Origin: an uncultured Hyphomonadaceae bacterium
GTDB taxonomy: Bacteria > Pseudomonadota > Alphaproteobacteria > Caulobacterales > Maricaulaceae
Length of the DNA: 64,000 nt
Reading direction: 5' to 3'
Assembly: GCA_913058335.1 (NCBI GenBank)
Contig: CAJXPX010000010.1
Location: 62,001-126,000, forward strand
Part shown: positions 37,623 to 45,408 of the stretch, in pieces
How positions within the stretch are numbered: the stretch's first letter is position 1
How the letters are laid out: each line of letters opens with the position of its first letter
The notes under the pieces: model-generated
The model's input: the letters and a program-made list of their open reading frames with translations, nothing else
Databases searched by the model: none
Told to the model about the DNA's origin: nothing
Program-made: the position numbers and the translations under genes

Positions 37623-38501
37623 TTATCTTCGCAGAAGGTTTTGCGTGTTCTGCAAAGACCCCGTCGAATGTCTACGGGGTTGCTGTTTCTGATAGACTTG
37701 CTGTGGCCTCTGTCTGGTGTCGTTATGATAGGGTTGATAGGCTGGCCCCACAGTAGGGCGATAATGCACCGGCATATCCCCTGATTGACAACACTTTACG
37801 ACTGGGCTGGCCGAAGTCGGAGTCGCTGATGTGCTTTGGGTCTTCGCTGACCCTGATGGCCCTGCATAATATGCGGGCGGCTGCGCCGAAGTGGCGCGGA
37901 CCTCTTGCCGGGTTTGGGTTTGGGGAGGCGAAGAGATCCGCATTCTTTGAGACGGTGAGCTTTGTGGCTGTGATGAGGTCGAGGCTAAATGAAAGGGTTG
38001 AGCGGTTTGCCGCGGCGCAGCATGGGCGGGCCCTTGCGAAATAACTTGTCGCGCCGCATTCGCATCCAACATATTGGAAGACGCGCCGGCCCGCATTAAC
38101 TGTAATTCCATTTGTAAGCGGTTGATTTCCAGATCGTAAAGCCGGGTGCAATCAACGCGTTTAGGCCTTTTCCCGAGTGGAACCGTAATGCGGCCGTAAA
38201 CCGACATGGAATCGCGGTCAAACATATCATTAGAGCCGATAACGCCAAGGTCGAAATTCGGCCCGCCCGAGCCAACAGAGGATTGACACGAAATTCCGCC
38301 TGATCCCCGGACAATATCCTGACCCGTCACATTCGGAATCGTAGGGAGATTAAATCCGTTTTGATTATAGGAGCTGGAAGTGCTTGGTAATATTATGGGG
38401 TTATTGGCATTGTCGGGCAGGACTTGTCCTTCAGCATTTCCGGCCCAAGCCATCCCGCCCATTATGATTAGCTTAATCGTTGTGCTGAGACTTTTCCGCA
38501 T
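37623..38501 (-). CDS. Secreted protein with conserved core, coiled coil and Gln/Pro/Ser-rich tail (cassette gene 3)
   Basis: The product is 292 residues. A signal peptide at about 1-25 is followed by a linker, then a compact core (about 68-120) with two cysteines: GSGGISCQSS, NFDLGVIGSNDMFDRDSMSVYGRITVPLGKRPKRVDC, then a predicted amphipathic helix LYDLEINRLQMELQLMRAG. The remaining 150 residues are rich in Gln, Pro, Ser and Thr and probably disordered. I cannot name the family. It overlaps the preceding cassette gene by 34 bp and has GGGGAGAAG before its ATG, so it is the last gene of a three-gene transcript. Confidence 0.75.
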   Translation of the reverse strand: MRKSLSTTIKLIIMGGMAWAGNAEGQVLPDNANNPIILPSTSSSYNQNGFNLPTIPNVTGQDIVRGSGGISCQSSVGSGGPNFDLGVIGSNDMFDRDSMSVYGRITVPLGKRPKRVDCTRLYDLEINRLQMELQLMRAGASSNMLDANAARQVISQGPAHAAPRQTAQPFHLASTSSQPQSSPSQRMRISSPPQTQTRQEVRATSAQPPAYYAGPSGSAKTQSTSATPTSASPVVKCCQSGDMPVHYRPTVGPAYQPYHNDTRQRPQQVYQKQQPRRHSTGSLQNTQNLLRR

Positions 38502-38878
38502 ACTTCTCCCCTATAGCTTTGTCCGACTCCGCCGAGACGTGGTGTTATTGAATTGCAAATATAAACAACGCGGTGGCTGCTATGCGTAAACGGGATAAGC
38601 GCCGTCACGATGACCCTTTGATTTGGGGCCAAAATACGATTGGCATTGGAAAGATAAATTGGTTCAATTAGATGCCAATCAGACGAATAAACCCGTACAT
38701 TAGCTTTCTGAGGGCTATCATAGGGATTGCTAATTTCGATCTGGGCCACGAATTGTGAATTAAATCCGAGAATATCCTGGGTCATAGGGGCGACGCTCTG
38801 CGCCGCAGCGGACATCGTTACCCCGCCAAGAACGCTAAGCACGGATGTTAGGAGAATATATTTTATGGAACGACGCAT
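38468..38878 (-). CDS. Secreted single-domain protein resembling a pilus-chaperone immunoglobulin domain (cassette gene 2)
   Basis: This 136-residue protein has a signal peptide at about 1-26 (ends AAAQ) and one beta-rich domain. The pattern FVAQIEISNPYDSPQKANVRVYSSDW, then a hydrophobic LAPNQRVIVTALIPF, resembles the first immunoglobulin-like domain of PapD-type chaperones; there is no second domain. Cysteines in VYICNSI and GEVCGK could pair. It overlaps the pilin-like gene by 16 bp and the next gene by 34 bp. The chaperone reading is inference from fold-like pattern only. Confidence 0.7.
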   Translation of the reverse strand: MRRSIKYILLTSVLSVLGGVTMSAAAQSVAPMTQDILGFNSQFVAQIEISNPYDSPQKANVRVYSSDWHLIEPIYLSNANRILAPNQRVIVTALIPFTHSSHRVVYICNSITPRLGGVGQSYRGEVCGKVSAQRLS

Positions 38879-39345
38879 CGGACTACCGTAATAAGTTCGT
38901 ATGCTCCGCTTTCAAATGTACCGGAGGTCTTTGTGGCCGTGGCGTCAATGTCTATCGTCGTCGTTCCAATACCCAGAATCGAAACGACAACTCCCAAGAG
39001 TTGCGATAAAATTGTACCGCCAGATGTCGAGTACTCTGACTCGAAAACTGTATTTACATCCGCTGATGGCGGTCCGACGGAAAACCCGGTTGGGCTAATG
39101 ATTTCGATTGTATTCCCCGGGCCGTTTGTAACGGCTGACACGCGACCTCTTAGCCCGCCGGCTTCTTTAGAAGACAACACCGTTTGATCGGCCGAGACGC
39201 CAAGCAGTCCATCATTTAAAACGACGAGCGAACAGCTATTGTTGATAACGCCTCTAAAATTTACATTTCTATCTGTCGCAGAGGCGGGAACTGACAGAAT
39301 TACCGCCGCCGCTCCCATCAAAGTTAAATATTTTAATGGCTTCAC
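38863..39345 (-). CDS. Secreted pilin-like / coat-protein-like subunit (cassette gene 1)
   Basis: The 160-residue product begins at a GTG with GGGAGGG 5 bp upstream. It has a signal peptide at about 1-23 (VPASA), then VNFRGVINNSCSLVV, reminiscent of the first strand and cysteine of chaperone-usher pilins and spore-coat-U-like subunits. A glycine/threonine/serine-rich beta body follows. A second cysteine is three residues from the C-terminus (YELITVVRCVVP), so a disulfide may close the fold. No usher gene is present nearby. It is the first gene of the cassette. Confidence 0.72.
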   Translation of the reverse strand: MKPLKYLTLMGAAAVILSVPASATDRNVNFRGVINNSCSLVVLNDGLLGVSADQTVLSSKEAGGLRGRVSAVTNGPGNTIEIISPTGFSVGPPSADVNTVFESEYSTSGGTILSQLLGVVVSILGIGTTTIDIDATATKTSGTFESGAYELITVVRCVVP

Positions 39346-39393
39346 AAAACCCTCCCAATTTTCTCGCCTACATCGTTGTGAAGACGAACAACA

Positions 39394-39431
39394 TAAGGTA
39401 GTATTGTGAGAAATGTCTTAAAAATACCTTA
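39394..39431. promoter_or_regulatory. Inverted repeat upstream of the secreted cassette
   Basis: TAAGGTA (39394-39400) and TACCTTA (39425-39431) are exact reverse complements separated by 24 bp in the AT-rich region 49-86 bp before the GTG of the pilin-like gene. Two spaced half-sites in this place could bind a dimeric regulator, or one half could overlap the promoter. No factor can be named. Confidence 0.4.
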
Positions 39432-39527
39432 CAGTTTAAGATTGTTTTTTTGAGGGTGAGTGATATTCCAGCTATGCTGAGAAGAGGAAGCGATTTCAAC
39501 GCCTTGCTGACTTGCAGGTTTTGAATG

Positions 39528-39557
39528 AAAAAAGGCCCCTCAATGAGGAGCCTTTTT
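39528..39557. terminator. Bidirectional intrinsic terminator after the 203-residue secreted protein gene
   Basis: AAAAAGGC (39529-39536) pairs with GCCTTTTT (39550-39557), with an inner CCTC/GAGG stem and a 3-nt loop; A- and T-runs flank both sides. It lies 27 bp after the stop of the leftward gene ending at 39584. It therefore separates that gene from the downstream cassette, which must have its own promoter. Confidence 0.85.
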
Positions 39558-39583
39558 AAAATTCTGTTTTGTAGATAAGGAAA

Positions 39584-40195
39584 CTAGCGAGCCGCCTGTT
39601 TCACGCCTTCATAATGATGTTCGCAGGTCTTACCGTCAAATCCCATGATAAAAACAATCTGGCGATAATCCTTACGGGTCAGGCTTGGCAGGCGGGGCTC
39701 GTTCAGCGCTCTGTCGGTCCAGATGCCGACAGACATGGTGCGGTTGCATCCTGTCGCATCAGTTTTCATAAATTTCGTTTCACCCTTTTTTTTATGTGAC
39801 GGGTCTTTTCTCCATCCCAGAGTTTCCATCTCAGTCATATATTTTCGGGCGGCAATATCTTGGAGACCAATCGGCAGTTCGGCTTTCAGTTTTTCACAAG
39901 CAATTAATAAAAAGCCGCCGTTAAGTGTCAGGCCTTTTTGGATGCGTGAACAGCCATCCGTGCGGCTTGTTTCGGTTTGACGCTGAATATTGGTCAGTCC
40001 TTTAAATAGAAGATCGCGGGGTTGGGTATCAAAGACGGGAGCCTTTAAACCTTGAAGAGCTGGGTTATCTGTTAGGTTGGCGCTGGGGGCAGGAGCCTCA
40101 GCCACTAAATCCTGTGCTTGGGCCGTGACAGTTGGCAAGACGATAAGCGCCGCAAGTCCCAATCCGAGTGAAACAATCTTCCTTGAAGTTTTCAT
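39584..40195 (-). CDS. Secreted protein of unknown function
   Basis: I do not recognise this 203-residue protein. The ATG at 40195 has AAGGGG upstream and gives a clean signal peptide at about 1-28 (IVSLGLGLAALIVLPTVTAQAQ); an in-frame upstream start would add 17 residues before it and is unlikely. The mature part has several cysteines (TDGCSRIQ, LIACEK, ATGCNRT, GKTCEHHYEG) and a stretch AARKYMTEMETLGWRKDPS. It stands alone between trpB and the cassette, followed by a clear terminator. Confidence 0.75.
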   Translation of the reverse strand: MKTSRKIVSLGLGLAALIVLPTVTAQAQDLVAEAPAPSANLTDNPALQGLKAPVFDTQPRDLLFKGLTNIQRQTETSRTDGCSRIQKGLTLNGGFLLIACEKLKAELPIGLQDIAARKYMTEMETLGWRKDPSHKKKGETKFMKTDATGCNRTMSVGIWTDRALNEPRLPSLTRKDYRQIVFIMGFDGKTCEHHYEGVKQAAR

Positions 40196-40477
40196 GGAAT
40201 ATTCCCCTTCCGAAGCGTCAAATCCCTGACGCGCATTTATAAACAATCACCAAACAGTGATGTTATCTCCCTCGCATCTGTTAAATGAGATTTGAAGGCC
40301 AACGTCAATGACTCTCACAGAAGAAAGGTAAAGAAGCGTTACCAATTATCAGAGAAAAAACAGAAATCACAGAATATAACATTGCCAGTTTAATCTGTTT
40401 TTAGTTCCTGTCACCAATGAGTAATAATAAAGCTTTGTTTGTACGTTAGGCAGTTTCGGATTTTATGATTCGATTAC
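40196..40477. other. Intergenic region between trpB and the secreted protein gene
   Basis: The 282-bp AT-rich gap has no ORF of note and no RNA gene that I can see. It must contain the promoter of the leftward gene at 39584-40195 and the 3' end of the trpF-trpB transcript. I found no clear terminator hairpin after trpB. Confidence 0.4.
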
Positions 40478-41704
40478 CTATCCGTCCGTCCCTTCGCTGA
40501 TATGTTCGCCAAGTGCGTCAGCAATAGTGAAAACATCTTTATCGCCCCGGCCGCACATATTCATAATAATAAGGCCTTCCCGTCCGAGCTCTTTGGCGAG
40601 CTCGACGGTGCGAGGTATTGCGTGGCTGGGCTCTAGCGCGGGGAGGATGCCTTCAAGGCGCGCGCATTCCTGAAACCAGTGCAGCGCTTCGTCGTCTGTG
40701 GCGCTGACATATTCGGCGCGGCCAATATCGTGAAGATAAGCATGTTCCGGACCGATGCCAGGATAGTCGAGTCCGGCGGAAATAGAATGCGCGTCGGCAA
40801 TTTGTCCGTTTTCATCTTGCAATAAATAAGTGCGGTTGCCGTGCAGAACACCCGGGGTTCCGCCCGTGAGCGACGCCGCATGTAGTCCGGATTTCACGCC
40901 TTTGCCGGCGGCTTCGACCCCAATTAAACGAACATTTTTATCGGGAACGAATTCATGGAACAAACCCATGGCATTTGAGCCGCCGCCGATACAGGCAACG
41001 ACCGCATCGGGCAGGCGGCCCTCAGCGTCCATGATTTGCCCTTTGGCTTCGCGGCCAATCACGGCTTGGAAATCACGCACCATGGCAGGGTAAGGATGGG
41101 GTCCGGCTACTGTGCCGATACAATAAAATGTATCGCCGACATTCGTGACCCAATCGCGCAAAGCTTCGTTCATAGCGTCTTTTAGGGTGGCGGTGCCGGA
41201 ATGGACGGCGCGGACTTCGGCGCCGAGAAGACGCATGCGAAAGACGTTCGGTTTCTGACGAACAATATCCACTGCGCCCATATAAACGATGCAATCCATG
41301 CCAAGGCGCGCCGCGACGGTCGCGGTCGCAACGCCGTGCTGTCCCGCGCCGGTTTCCGCGATAATACGTTTTTTACCCATGCGTTTGGCAAGCAGGAGTT
41401 GCCCCATGCAATTATTGATTTTGTGCGCGCCAGTATGGTTTAGCTCGTCGCGTTTAAAATAGATTTTCCCGCCACCTGTTTCTTCGGTCAGGCGCTCGGC
41501 AAAATAGAGCGGCGAAGGCCGACCGACATAATGCGCCATGAAATAATCAAGCTCTTTTTGAAACTCAGGATCGGATTTGGCATCGTCATAAGCTTTTTGA
41601 AGCTCAAGGATTGGCGGCATCAATGTCTCGGAGACATAACGCCCGCCAAAATCGCCAAAACGGCCATTTTCATCAGGGAAGGAGATGTTTTCAGGTTTAC
41701 CCAT
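40478..41704 (-). CDS. trpB: Tryptophan synthase beta subunit TrpB
   Basis: TrpB is the pyridoxal-phosphate enzyme that joins indole and serine. The 408-residue product starts [22 protein letters not shown] and carries the cofactor lysine Lys95 in HTGAHKINN, the GAGQHG loop, and the phosphate-binding [10 protein letters not shown]. It overlaps trpF by 8 bp and is its downstream partner. TrpA, its physical partner, is encoded 2.9 kb further on behind unrelated genes. Confidence 0.97.
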   Translation of the reverse strand: MGKPENISFPDENGRFGDFGGRYVSETLMPPILELQKAYDDAKSDPEFQKELDYFMAHYVGRPSPLYFAERLTEETGGGKIYFKRDELNHTGAHKINNCMGQLLLAKRMGKKRIIAETGAGQHGVATATVAARLGMDCIVYMGAVDIVRQKPNVFRMRLLGAEVRAVHSGTATLKDAMNEALRDWVTNVGDTFYCIGTVAGPHPYPAMVRDFQAVIGREAKGQIMDAEGRLPDAVVACIGGGSNAMGLFHEFVPDKNVRLIGVEAAGKGVKSGLHAASLTGGTPGVLHGNRTYLLQDENGQIADAHSISAGLDYPGIGPEHAYLHDIGRAEYVSATDDEALHWFQECARLEGILPALEPSHAIPRTVELAKELGREGLIIMNMCGRGDKDVFTIADALGEHISEGTDG

Positions 41705-42356
41705 GGGAGTGGACCGCTTTCATAAAGGCTTCGATTTTGGAGGCGTTCTTTACGCCCGGCGCGCTCTCGACGCCAGAACTAACGTCAAGGATGGGCGCTT
41801 TTGTCTTGTAGATCGCCTCTGCGGCCGTATTTGGCGTCAGGCCCCCTGCCAAGGCGAAAGTTTTCGGGGTTGGGGCGCGGGCGATAATGTCCCAGTCAAT
41901 CGAGACGCCGTGGCCGCCTCTAACTTGTGATCCTTTTGGCGGTTTGGCATCATATAAGACGAAATCCACAAGCCCTGCATACTCTCCTGCGGTTTTCATA
42001 TCTTCGTTTGTGAGGATAGGGACAGCTTTGATCAGCCCAAAATCATAACGTTTGGAGATGTTGGCGAGTTGATCAACCGTTTCGTCGCCGTGAAATTGAA
42101 CATAGTCAGGTTCTAAGTCTTTTGATATTTGATTCAGTAAATCATCGGATGCATTCACGGTAACTGCAACGCGTTTGGCAAGGCCGTTAGCCGGGGCGAA
42201 GAGCGGCTTGGCCTCTGCCACAGTGAGGCGGCGGGAACTGTTCGCTTCTATGATGAAGCCCAGAAAGTCAGCGCCGAACGTAATAGCGTGCTGAACGTCT
42301 TCAGCGCGAGTAAGACCGCAGATTTTGACTTTTGGTATAAAGGAAAGGGAGCTCAT
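41697..42356 (-). CDS. trpF: Phosphoribosylanthranilate isomerase TrpF
   Basis: TrpF catalyses the Amadori rearrangement of phosphoribosylanthranilate. The 219-residue TIM-barrel product begins with [16 protein letters not shown], which holds the catalytic cysteine, and has FHGDE, the catalytic Asp region [21 protein letters not shown] and [15 protein letters not shown]. It leads the trpF-trpB pair. The DUF1328 gene ends 38 bp upstream on the same strand, so some stress-promoter read-through into trpF is possible. Confidence 0.95.
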   Translation of the reverse strand: MSSLSFIPKVKICGLTRAEDVQHAITFGADFLGFIIEANSSRRLTVAEAKPLFAPANGLAKRVAVTVNASDDLLNQISKDLEPDYVQFHGDETVDQLANISKRYDFGLIKAVPILTNEDMKTAGEYAGLVDFVLYDAKPPKGSQVRGGHGVSIDWDIIARAPTPKTFALAGGLTPNTAAEAIYKTKAPILDVSSGVESAPGVKNASKIEAFMKAVHSHG

Positions 42357-42393
42357 AGAGCACCCTTAGCATAGTCTAAACAGCTTGCCAGTC

Positions 42394-42567
42394 TTAGACG
42401 ACAGATCGTCCTTTAAAGGCGCGGATGATGAATGAAATCACCAAGAGCACAAGGAAAATGACGAAAAGAATTTGCGCGACTCCTGCCATTGCGCCTGCGA
42501 TACCAGTGAATCCGAGCAATCCGGCAATAATAGCGAGAATGAAAAATGCGATTGACCAACCTAACAT
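42394..42567 (-). CDS. DUF1328 small membrane protein
   Basis: This gene encodes a 57-residue protein that reads [20 protein letters not shown], then [20 protein letters not shown], and ends with a basic tail [12 protein letters not shown]. Two hydrophobic helices with a GFTGIAG turn are diagnostic of DUF1328 (YtjA-like). A near-perfect AAGGAGGTC ribosome-binding site lies 3 bp before the ATG. An exact EcfG-type promoter lies 32 bp upstream of the start. The family is repeatedly found among general stress genes in alphaproteobacteria, but its activity is unknown. Confidence 0.92.
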   Translation of the reverse strand: MLGWSIAFFILAIIAGLLGFTGIAGAMAGVAQILFVIFLVLLVISFIIRAFKGRSVV

Positions 42568-42598
42568 ATTGACCTCCTTAAAATTGTTATGAAATCAA

Positions 42599-42623
42599 AA
42601 CGTGGTCAGGGGCGCTTGGTTCC
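42599..42623 (-). promoter_or_regulatory. EcfG general stress promoter upstream of the DUF1328 gene
   Basis: On the minus strand, GGAAC (42623-42619), a 16-bp spacer and CGTT (42602-42599) match the EcfG sigma-factor consensus GGAAC-N16/17-CGTT exactly. The distance to the ATG (31 bp between) leaves a short leader holding the strong ribosome-binding site. The assignment rests on the match, its position and the stress-linked gene behind it. Confidence 0.82.
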
Positions 42624-42764
42624 TAAAAGCCTCCTTGGCTATGGATAGAAATTATTAACCCTGTCACCACACGTCAAATTAAGGCTTATTTCCTAAAGAC
42701 TGTTTCAAGACGGCCGAAAATAAAAAATGGCCCGGAATTTAAAAGTGAAGCAGGGTAGGCAAAC

Positions 42765-44249
42765 GTGGCATTAGCTCCGAAATTACAGGCGCGGCAGAGC
42801 CAGCAGCTCGCAATGACGCCGCAATTGCGGCAAGCCATTCAGTTGCTTCAATATTCCAATATTGAACTCGCCGAATTTGTCGAAGAACAATTGGAAAGTA
42901 ATCCATTATTAGAACGGGGAACGGGGGACGAGAACCGGCGCGGCGAGGAAATCGCTAAGACGTTACAGGAGACGCTAAGTGCCACCGTGGACAAAGATAC
43001 GCCGGCGGCGGCCGAGGCTGATTTTGACGTTCCGGATCATGCAGTAAATCCGGAATCCACTGCGGCGGATGTTGGCGGGTCAGTTGATTGGTCACGTCAT
43101 GATAAGTCTGGAAGTTTCTCAGGCGGCGGAGAATTTGACGCAACGGAAAACGCGGCGGCGGAAATCAGTCTCACGGATCATGTCTCAGCGCAGCGCGCCT
43201 TACTCAGGTTAGAGCCACGCGATGGATTAATCGCTGATTATATGATTGGGCAATTGGATGAGGCCGGATATTTACGGATGAGTGTTGAGGATATTGCGGA
43301 AAATTTGGGGGTGGGAACGGCCAGAATATCCTCGCTTCTGACGCAGCTTCAAACCTGTGAACCGACAGGACTATTTGCGCGTGATTTATCTGAATGTTTG
43401 GCGATGCAACTGCGTGAGCAAGGCACATTGGACTCGCCGATGGAGGCATTGCTCGGAAATCTCGACCTTCTCGCAAAGCATGATTTGTCGAAACTCATGA
43501 AAATTTGTGATGTAGGCCGTGAAGAAATGGGCACCATGATCGCTCGCATTCGCAACTGCGCCCCAAAGCCTGGCGCTGTTTATAGCGGAACAACTGCACA
43601 GGTTGTGGAGCCGGATGTGTTCATACGCGAGACACCAAATGGGGGCTGGGCCGTGGAATTAAATGTGGATACTCTGCCTCGGGTTCTAGTTAATAACAGA
43701 TATTACAATGAAATCCGTAATGCCGGCAAAGAAGACGAGACGGCGCGCGAGTTTATTTCCGAATGCCATCAAAATGCCAGTTGGCTCGTGAAGTCATTGG
43801 ATCAACGGGCACGTACAATATTAAAAGTGACGAGCGAAATCGTAAAACAGCAAGACGCGTTTTTTGCTTACGGCGTCGATCATATGCGTCCTCTTAAACT
43901 CAAAGACGTCGCGGAAGTCATAGAGATGCATGAGAGCACGGTTAGCCGGGTGACGAGCAATAAGTTCATGCATACGCCTCGCGGTTTGTTTGAGCTGAAA
44001 TATTTCTTTACGGCGTCCATCCCTTCACTCGACGGAGGCGAAGGTCATTCGGCCGAAGCCGTACGAAATAAAATCAAAATTCTCATCAGTGAGGAAACAG
44101 AAAAATCCGTCAAATCAGATGATAAACTGGTTAAGCTTTTGCGCGGAGAAGGCGTCGATATCGCCCGCCGTACCGTTGCGAAATACCGTGAAAGCATGGG
44201 GATACCCAGCAGCGTGGAGCGACGCCGTATATTTAAATACGCGGTCTAG
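42765..44249 (+). CDS. rpoN: RNA polymerase sigma-54 factor RpoN
   Basis: RpoN directs transcription from -24/-12 promoters with enhancer-binding activators. The 494-residue product has the Gln/Leu-rich region I (QARQSQQLAMTPQLRQAIQLLQYSNIELAEFVEEQLESNPLLE), an acidic region II, the core-binding domain, the helix-turn-helix (LKDVAEVIEMHESTVSRVTSNKFM) and the RpoN box ARRTVAKYRE at 467-476. It starts with GTG. The genes that often follow rpoN (hpf, ptsN) are absent; a pentanucleotide repeat and a convergent gene come next. Confidence 0.96.
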   Translation: MALAPKLQARQSQQLAMTPQLRQAIQLLQYSNIELAEFVEEQLESNPLLERGTGDENRRGEEIAKTLQETLSATVDKDTPAAAEADFDVPDHAVNPESTAADVGGSVDWSRHDKSGSFSGGGEFDATENAAAEISLTDHVSAQRALLRLEPRDGLIADYMIGQLDEAGYLRMSVEDIAENLGVGTARISSLLTQLQTCEPTGLFARDLSECLAMQLREQGTLDSPMEALLGNLDLLAKHDLSKLMKICDVGREEMGTMIARIRNCAPKPGAVYSGTTAQVVEPDVFIRETPNGGWAVELNVDTLPRVLVNNRYYNEIRNAGKEDETAREFISECHQNASWLVKSLDQRARTILKVTSEIVKQQDAFFAYGVDHMRPLKLKDVAEVIEMHESTVSRVTSNKFMHTPRGLFELKYFFTASIPSLDGGEGHSAEAVRNKIKILISEETEKSVKSDDKLVKLLRGEGVDIARRTVAKYRESMGIPSSVERRRIFKYAV

Positions 44250-44310
44250 ATCGTTTAATATTTTCGTCATTCCCCGTCTTGACCGGATAATAACGAAGGT
44301 GAAGTTTACT

Positions 44311-44375
44311 TCACTTCACTTCACTTCACTTCAGTTCAGTTCAGTTCAGTTCAGTTCAGTTCAGTTCAGTTCAGT
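44311..44375. repeat. Pentanucleotide tandem repeat between rpoN and the DUF1295 gene
   Basis: Four copies of TCACT (44311-44330) are followed by nine exact copies of TCAGT (44331-44375), 65 bp in all. On the minus strand the first ACTGA unit supplies the stop codon of the DUF1295 gene. Otherwise the array lies in the 3' untranslated space of two convergent genes. The block switch from TCACT to TCAGT suggests one point change followed by expansion. Confidence 0.92.
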
Positions 44376-45249
44376 TATCCTTTGGCGGCATTGGAATAAA
44401 ACCACTCGTGCGTTTTATATAAAGCTTGTAATTCTTTCGTTTGCTCATGTCCTTTTCCAGCAAATCTTTGCCGGATACATTCGTCAGTAAATAAGTCATG
44501 ATAATTGGGGCAAAAATTGTCGCCCATCCCCACGGCGCTTCGCAGGCGACCAACCAAATGCCCCACCACATACAGGCATTGCCGAAGTAATTGGGATGCC
44601 TAGTATAGCGCCACAGACCCGTATTTAGGACTGGTTTATCCTCTTGCGGGCCGTCATAATCCTTGTGCTTTTTCATAAAACAGAAGAGTTGCCAGTCGCC
44701 TATCGCTTCGAAAAGAAATCCGATGAGCCAGAGCAGGGCGCCGAAAAGGGCCAATAAATTTATGTAGGCATTCGCATGAATATAAATGCTATTTCCGCCG
44801 GAAGTTATAACTTGACCCGCAATATGGGTTCCGAATGACACCCAAATGGGGGCACTAACAATCATAATGAGCAGGCCTTGCCCCCAATAGACTGAAAACA
44901 GACTTCTTAACCGCCACCCTGCTTCACTCAGTTTGGATCGTTTACGCATGGCGACATAGCGTTTGTCTTCTCCCCTATGCCCTCCTAAAAAACCTATATT
45001 TCTAATGAATAGATGAAGCGTCAATCGCGCCCCCCAAATAACTGGGAGTAATCCCAATAACCAAAGGTAAGCTGTTTTTGGGCTGGCCAAATAAAGGCAA
45101 ACGGCCCCGACACATAAAAATCCAAATCCCCAGAACACATCAACTAGACTGGCATCTTTTACTGCGACGCTGACGGCCCATAACAAAGTGAGTAATCCAA
45201 AGACCACCGCAGCCGCATGAAAGAAATTGACCAGAATATCGGTTAGCAT
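44371..45249 (-). CDS. DUF1295 membrane protein (steroid 5-alpha-reductase / isoprenylcysteine methyltransferase-like)
   Basis: The 292-residue product is polytopic with about seven membrane segments and belongs to DUF1295, related to steroid 5-alpha-reductases and ICMT-type enzymes. The conserved C-terminal block is seen as YDGPQEDKPVLNTGLWRYTRHPNYFGNACMWWGIWL, with RHPNYFG as the hallmark of the cofactor-binding region, and EKDMSKRKNYKLYIKRTSGFIPMPPK near the end. The substrate is unknown. The stop codon falls inside the pentanucleotide repeat. Confidence 0.85.
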   Translation of the reverse strand: MLTDILVNFFHAAAVVFGLLTLLWAVSVAVKDASLVDVFWGFGFLCVGAVCLYLASPKTAYLWLLGLLPVIWGARLTLHLFIRNIGFLGGHRGEDKRYVAMRKRSKLSEAGWRLRSLFSVYWGQGLLIMIVSAPIWVSFGTHIAGQVITSGGNSIYIHANAYINLLALFGALLWLIGFLFEAIGDWQLFCFMKKHKDYDGPQEDKPVLNTGLWRYTRHPNYFGNACMWWGIWLVACEAPWGWATIFAPIIMTYLLTNVSGKDLLEKDMSKRKNYKLYIKRTSGFIPMPPKDN

Positions 45250-45408
45250 GTTCTGCCCTCAAAATAACTTGGATTAGTACCGTTTCTTACGGGCTATGCA
45301 ATGCCGCGATTTCGCCTAAATTGCCGAAACTAAGGCGGACAGCCGCCATACCCGCGCCACAGTCCCCTTTTAGGTCTAACTTGTCATTCACGAAACGAGG
45401 GTTGGACA

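Noticed and set aside
37623-39345. Holdfast anchor operon hfaABD
   Set aside because: The three products lack a CsgG-like lipoprotein (HfaB) and a large adhesin (HfaD). Similarity is limited to being small secreted proteins.
44311-44375. Phase-variation switch
   Set aside because: Slippage of the 5-bp units would alter only sequence after the stop codon of the DUF1295 gene and outside rpoN, so it cannot switch a reading frame.
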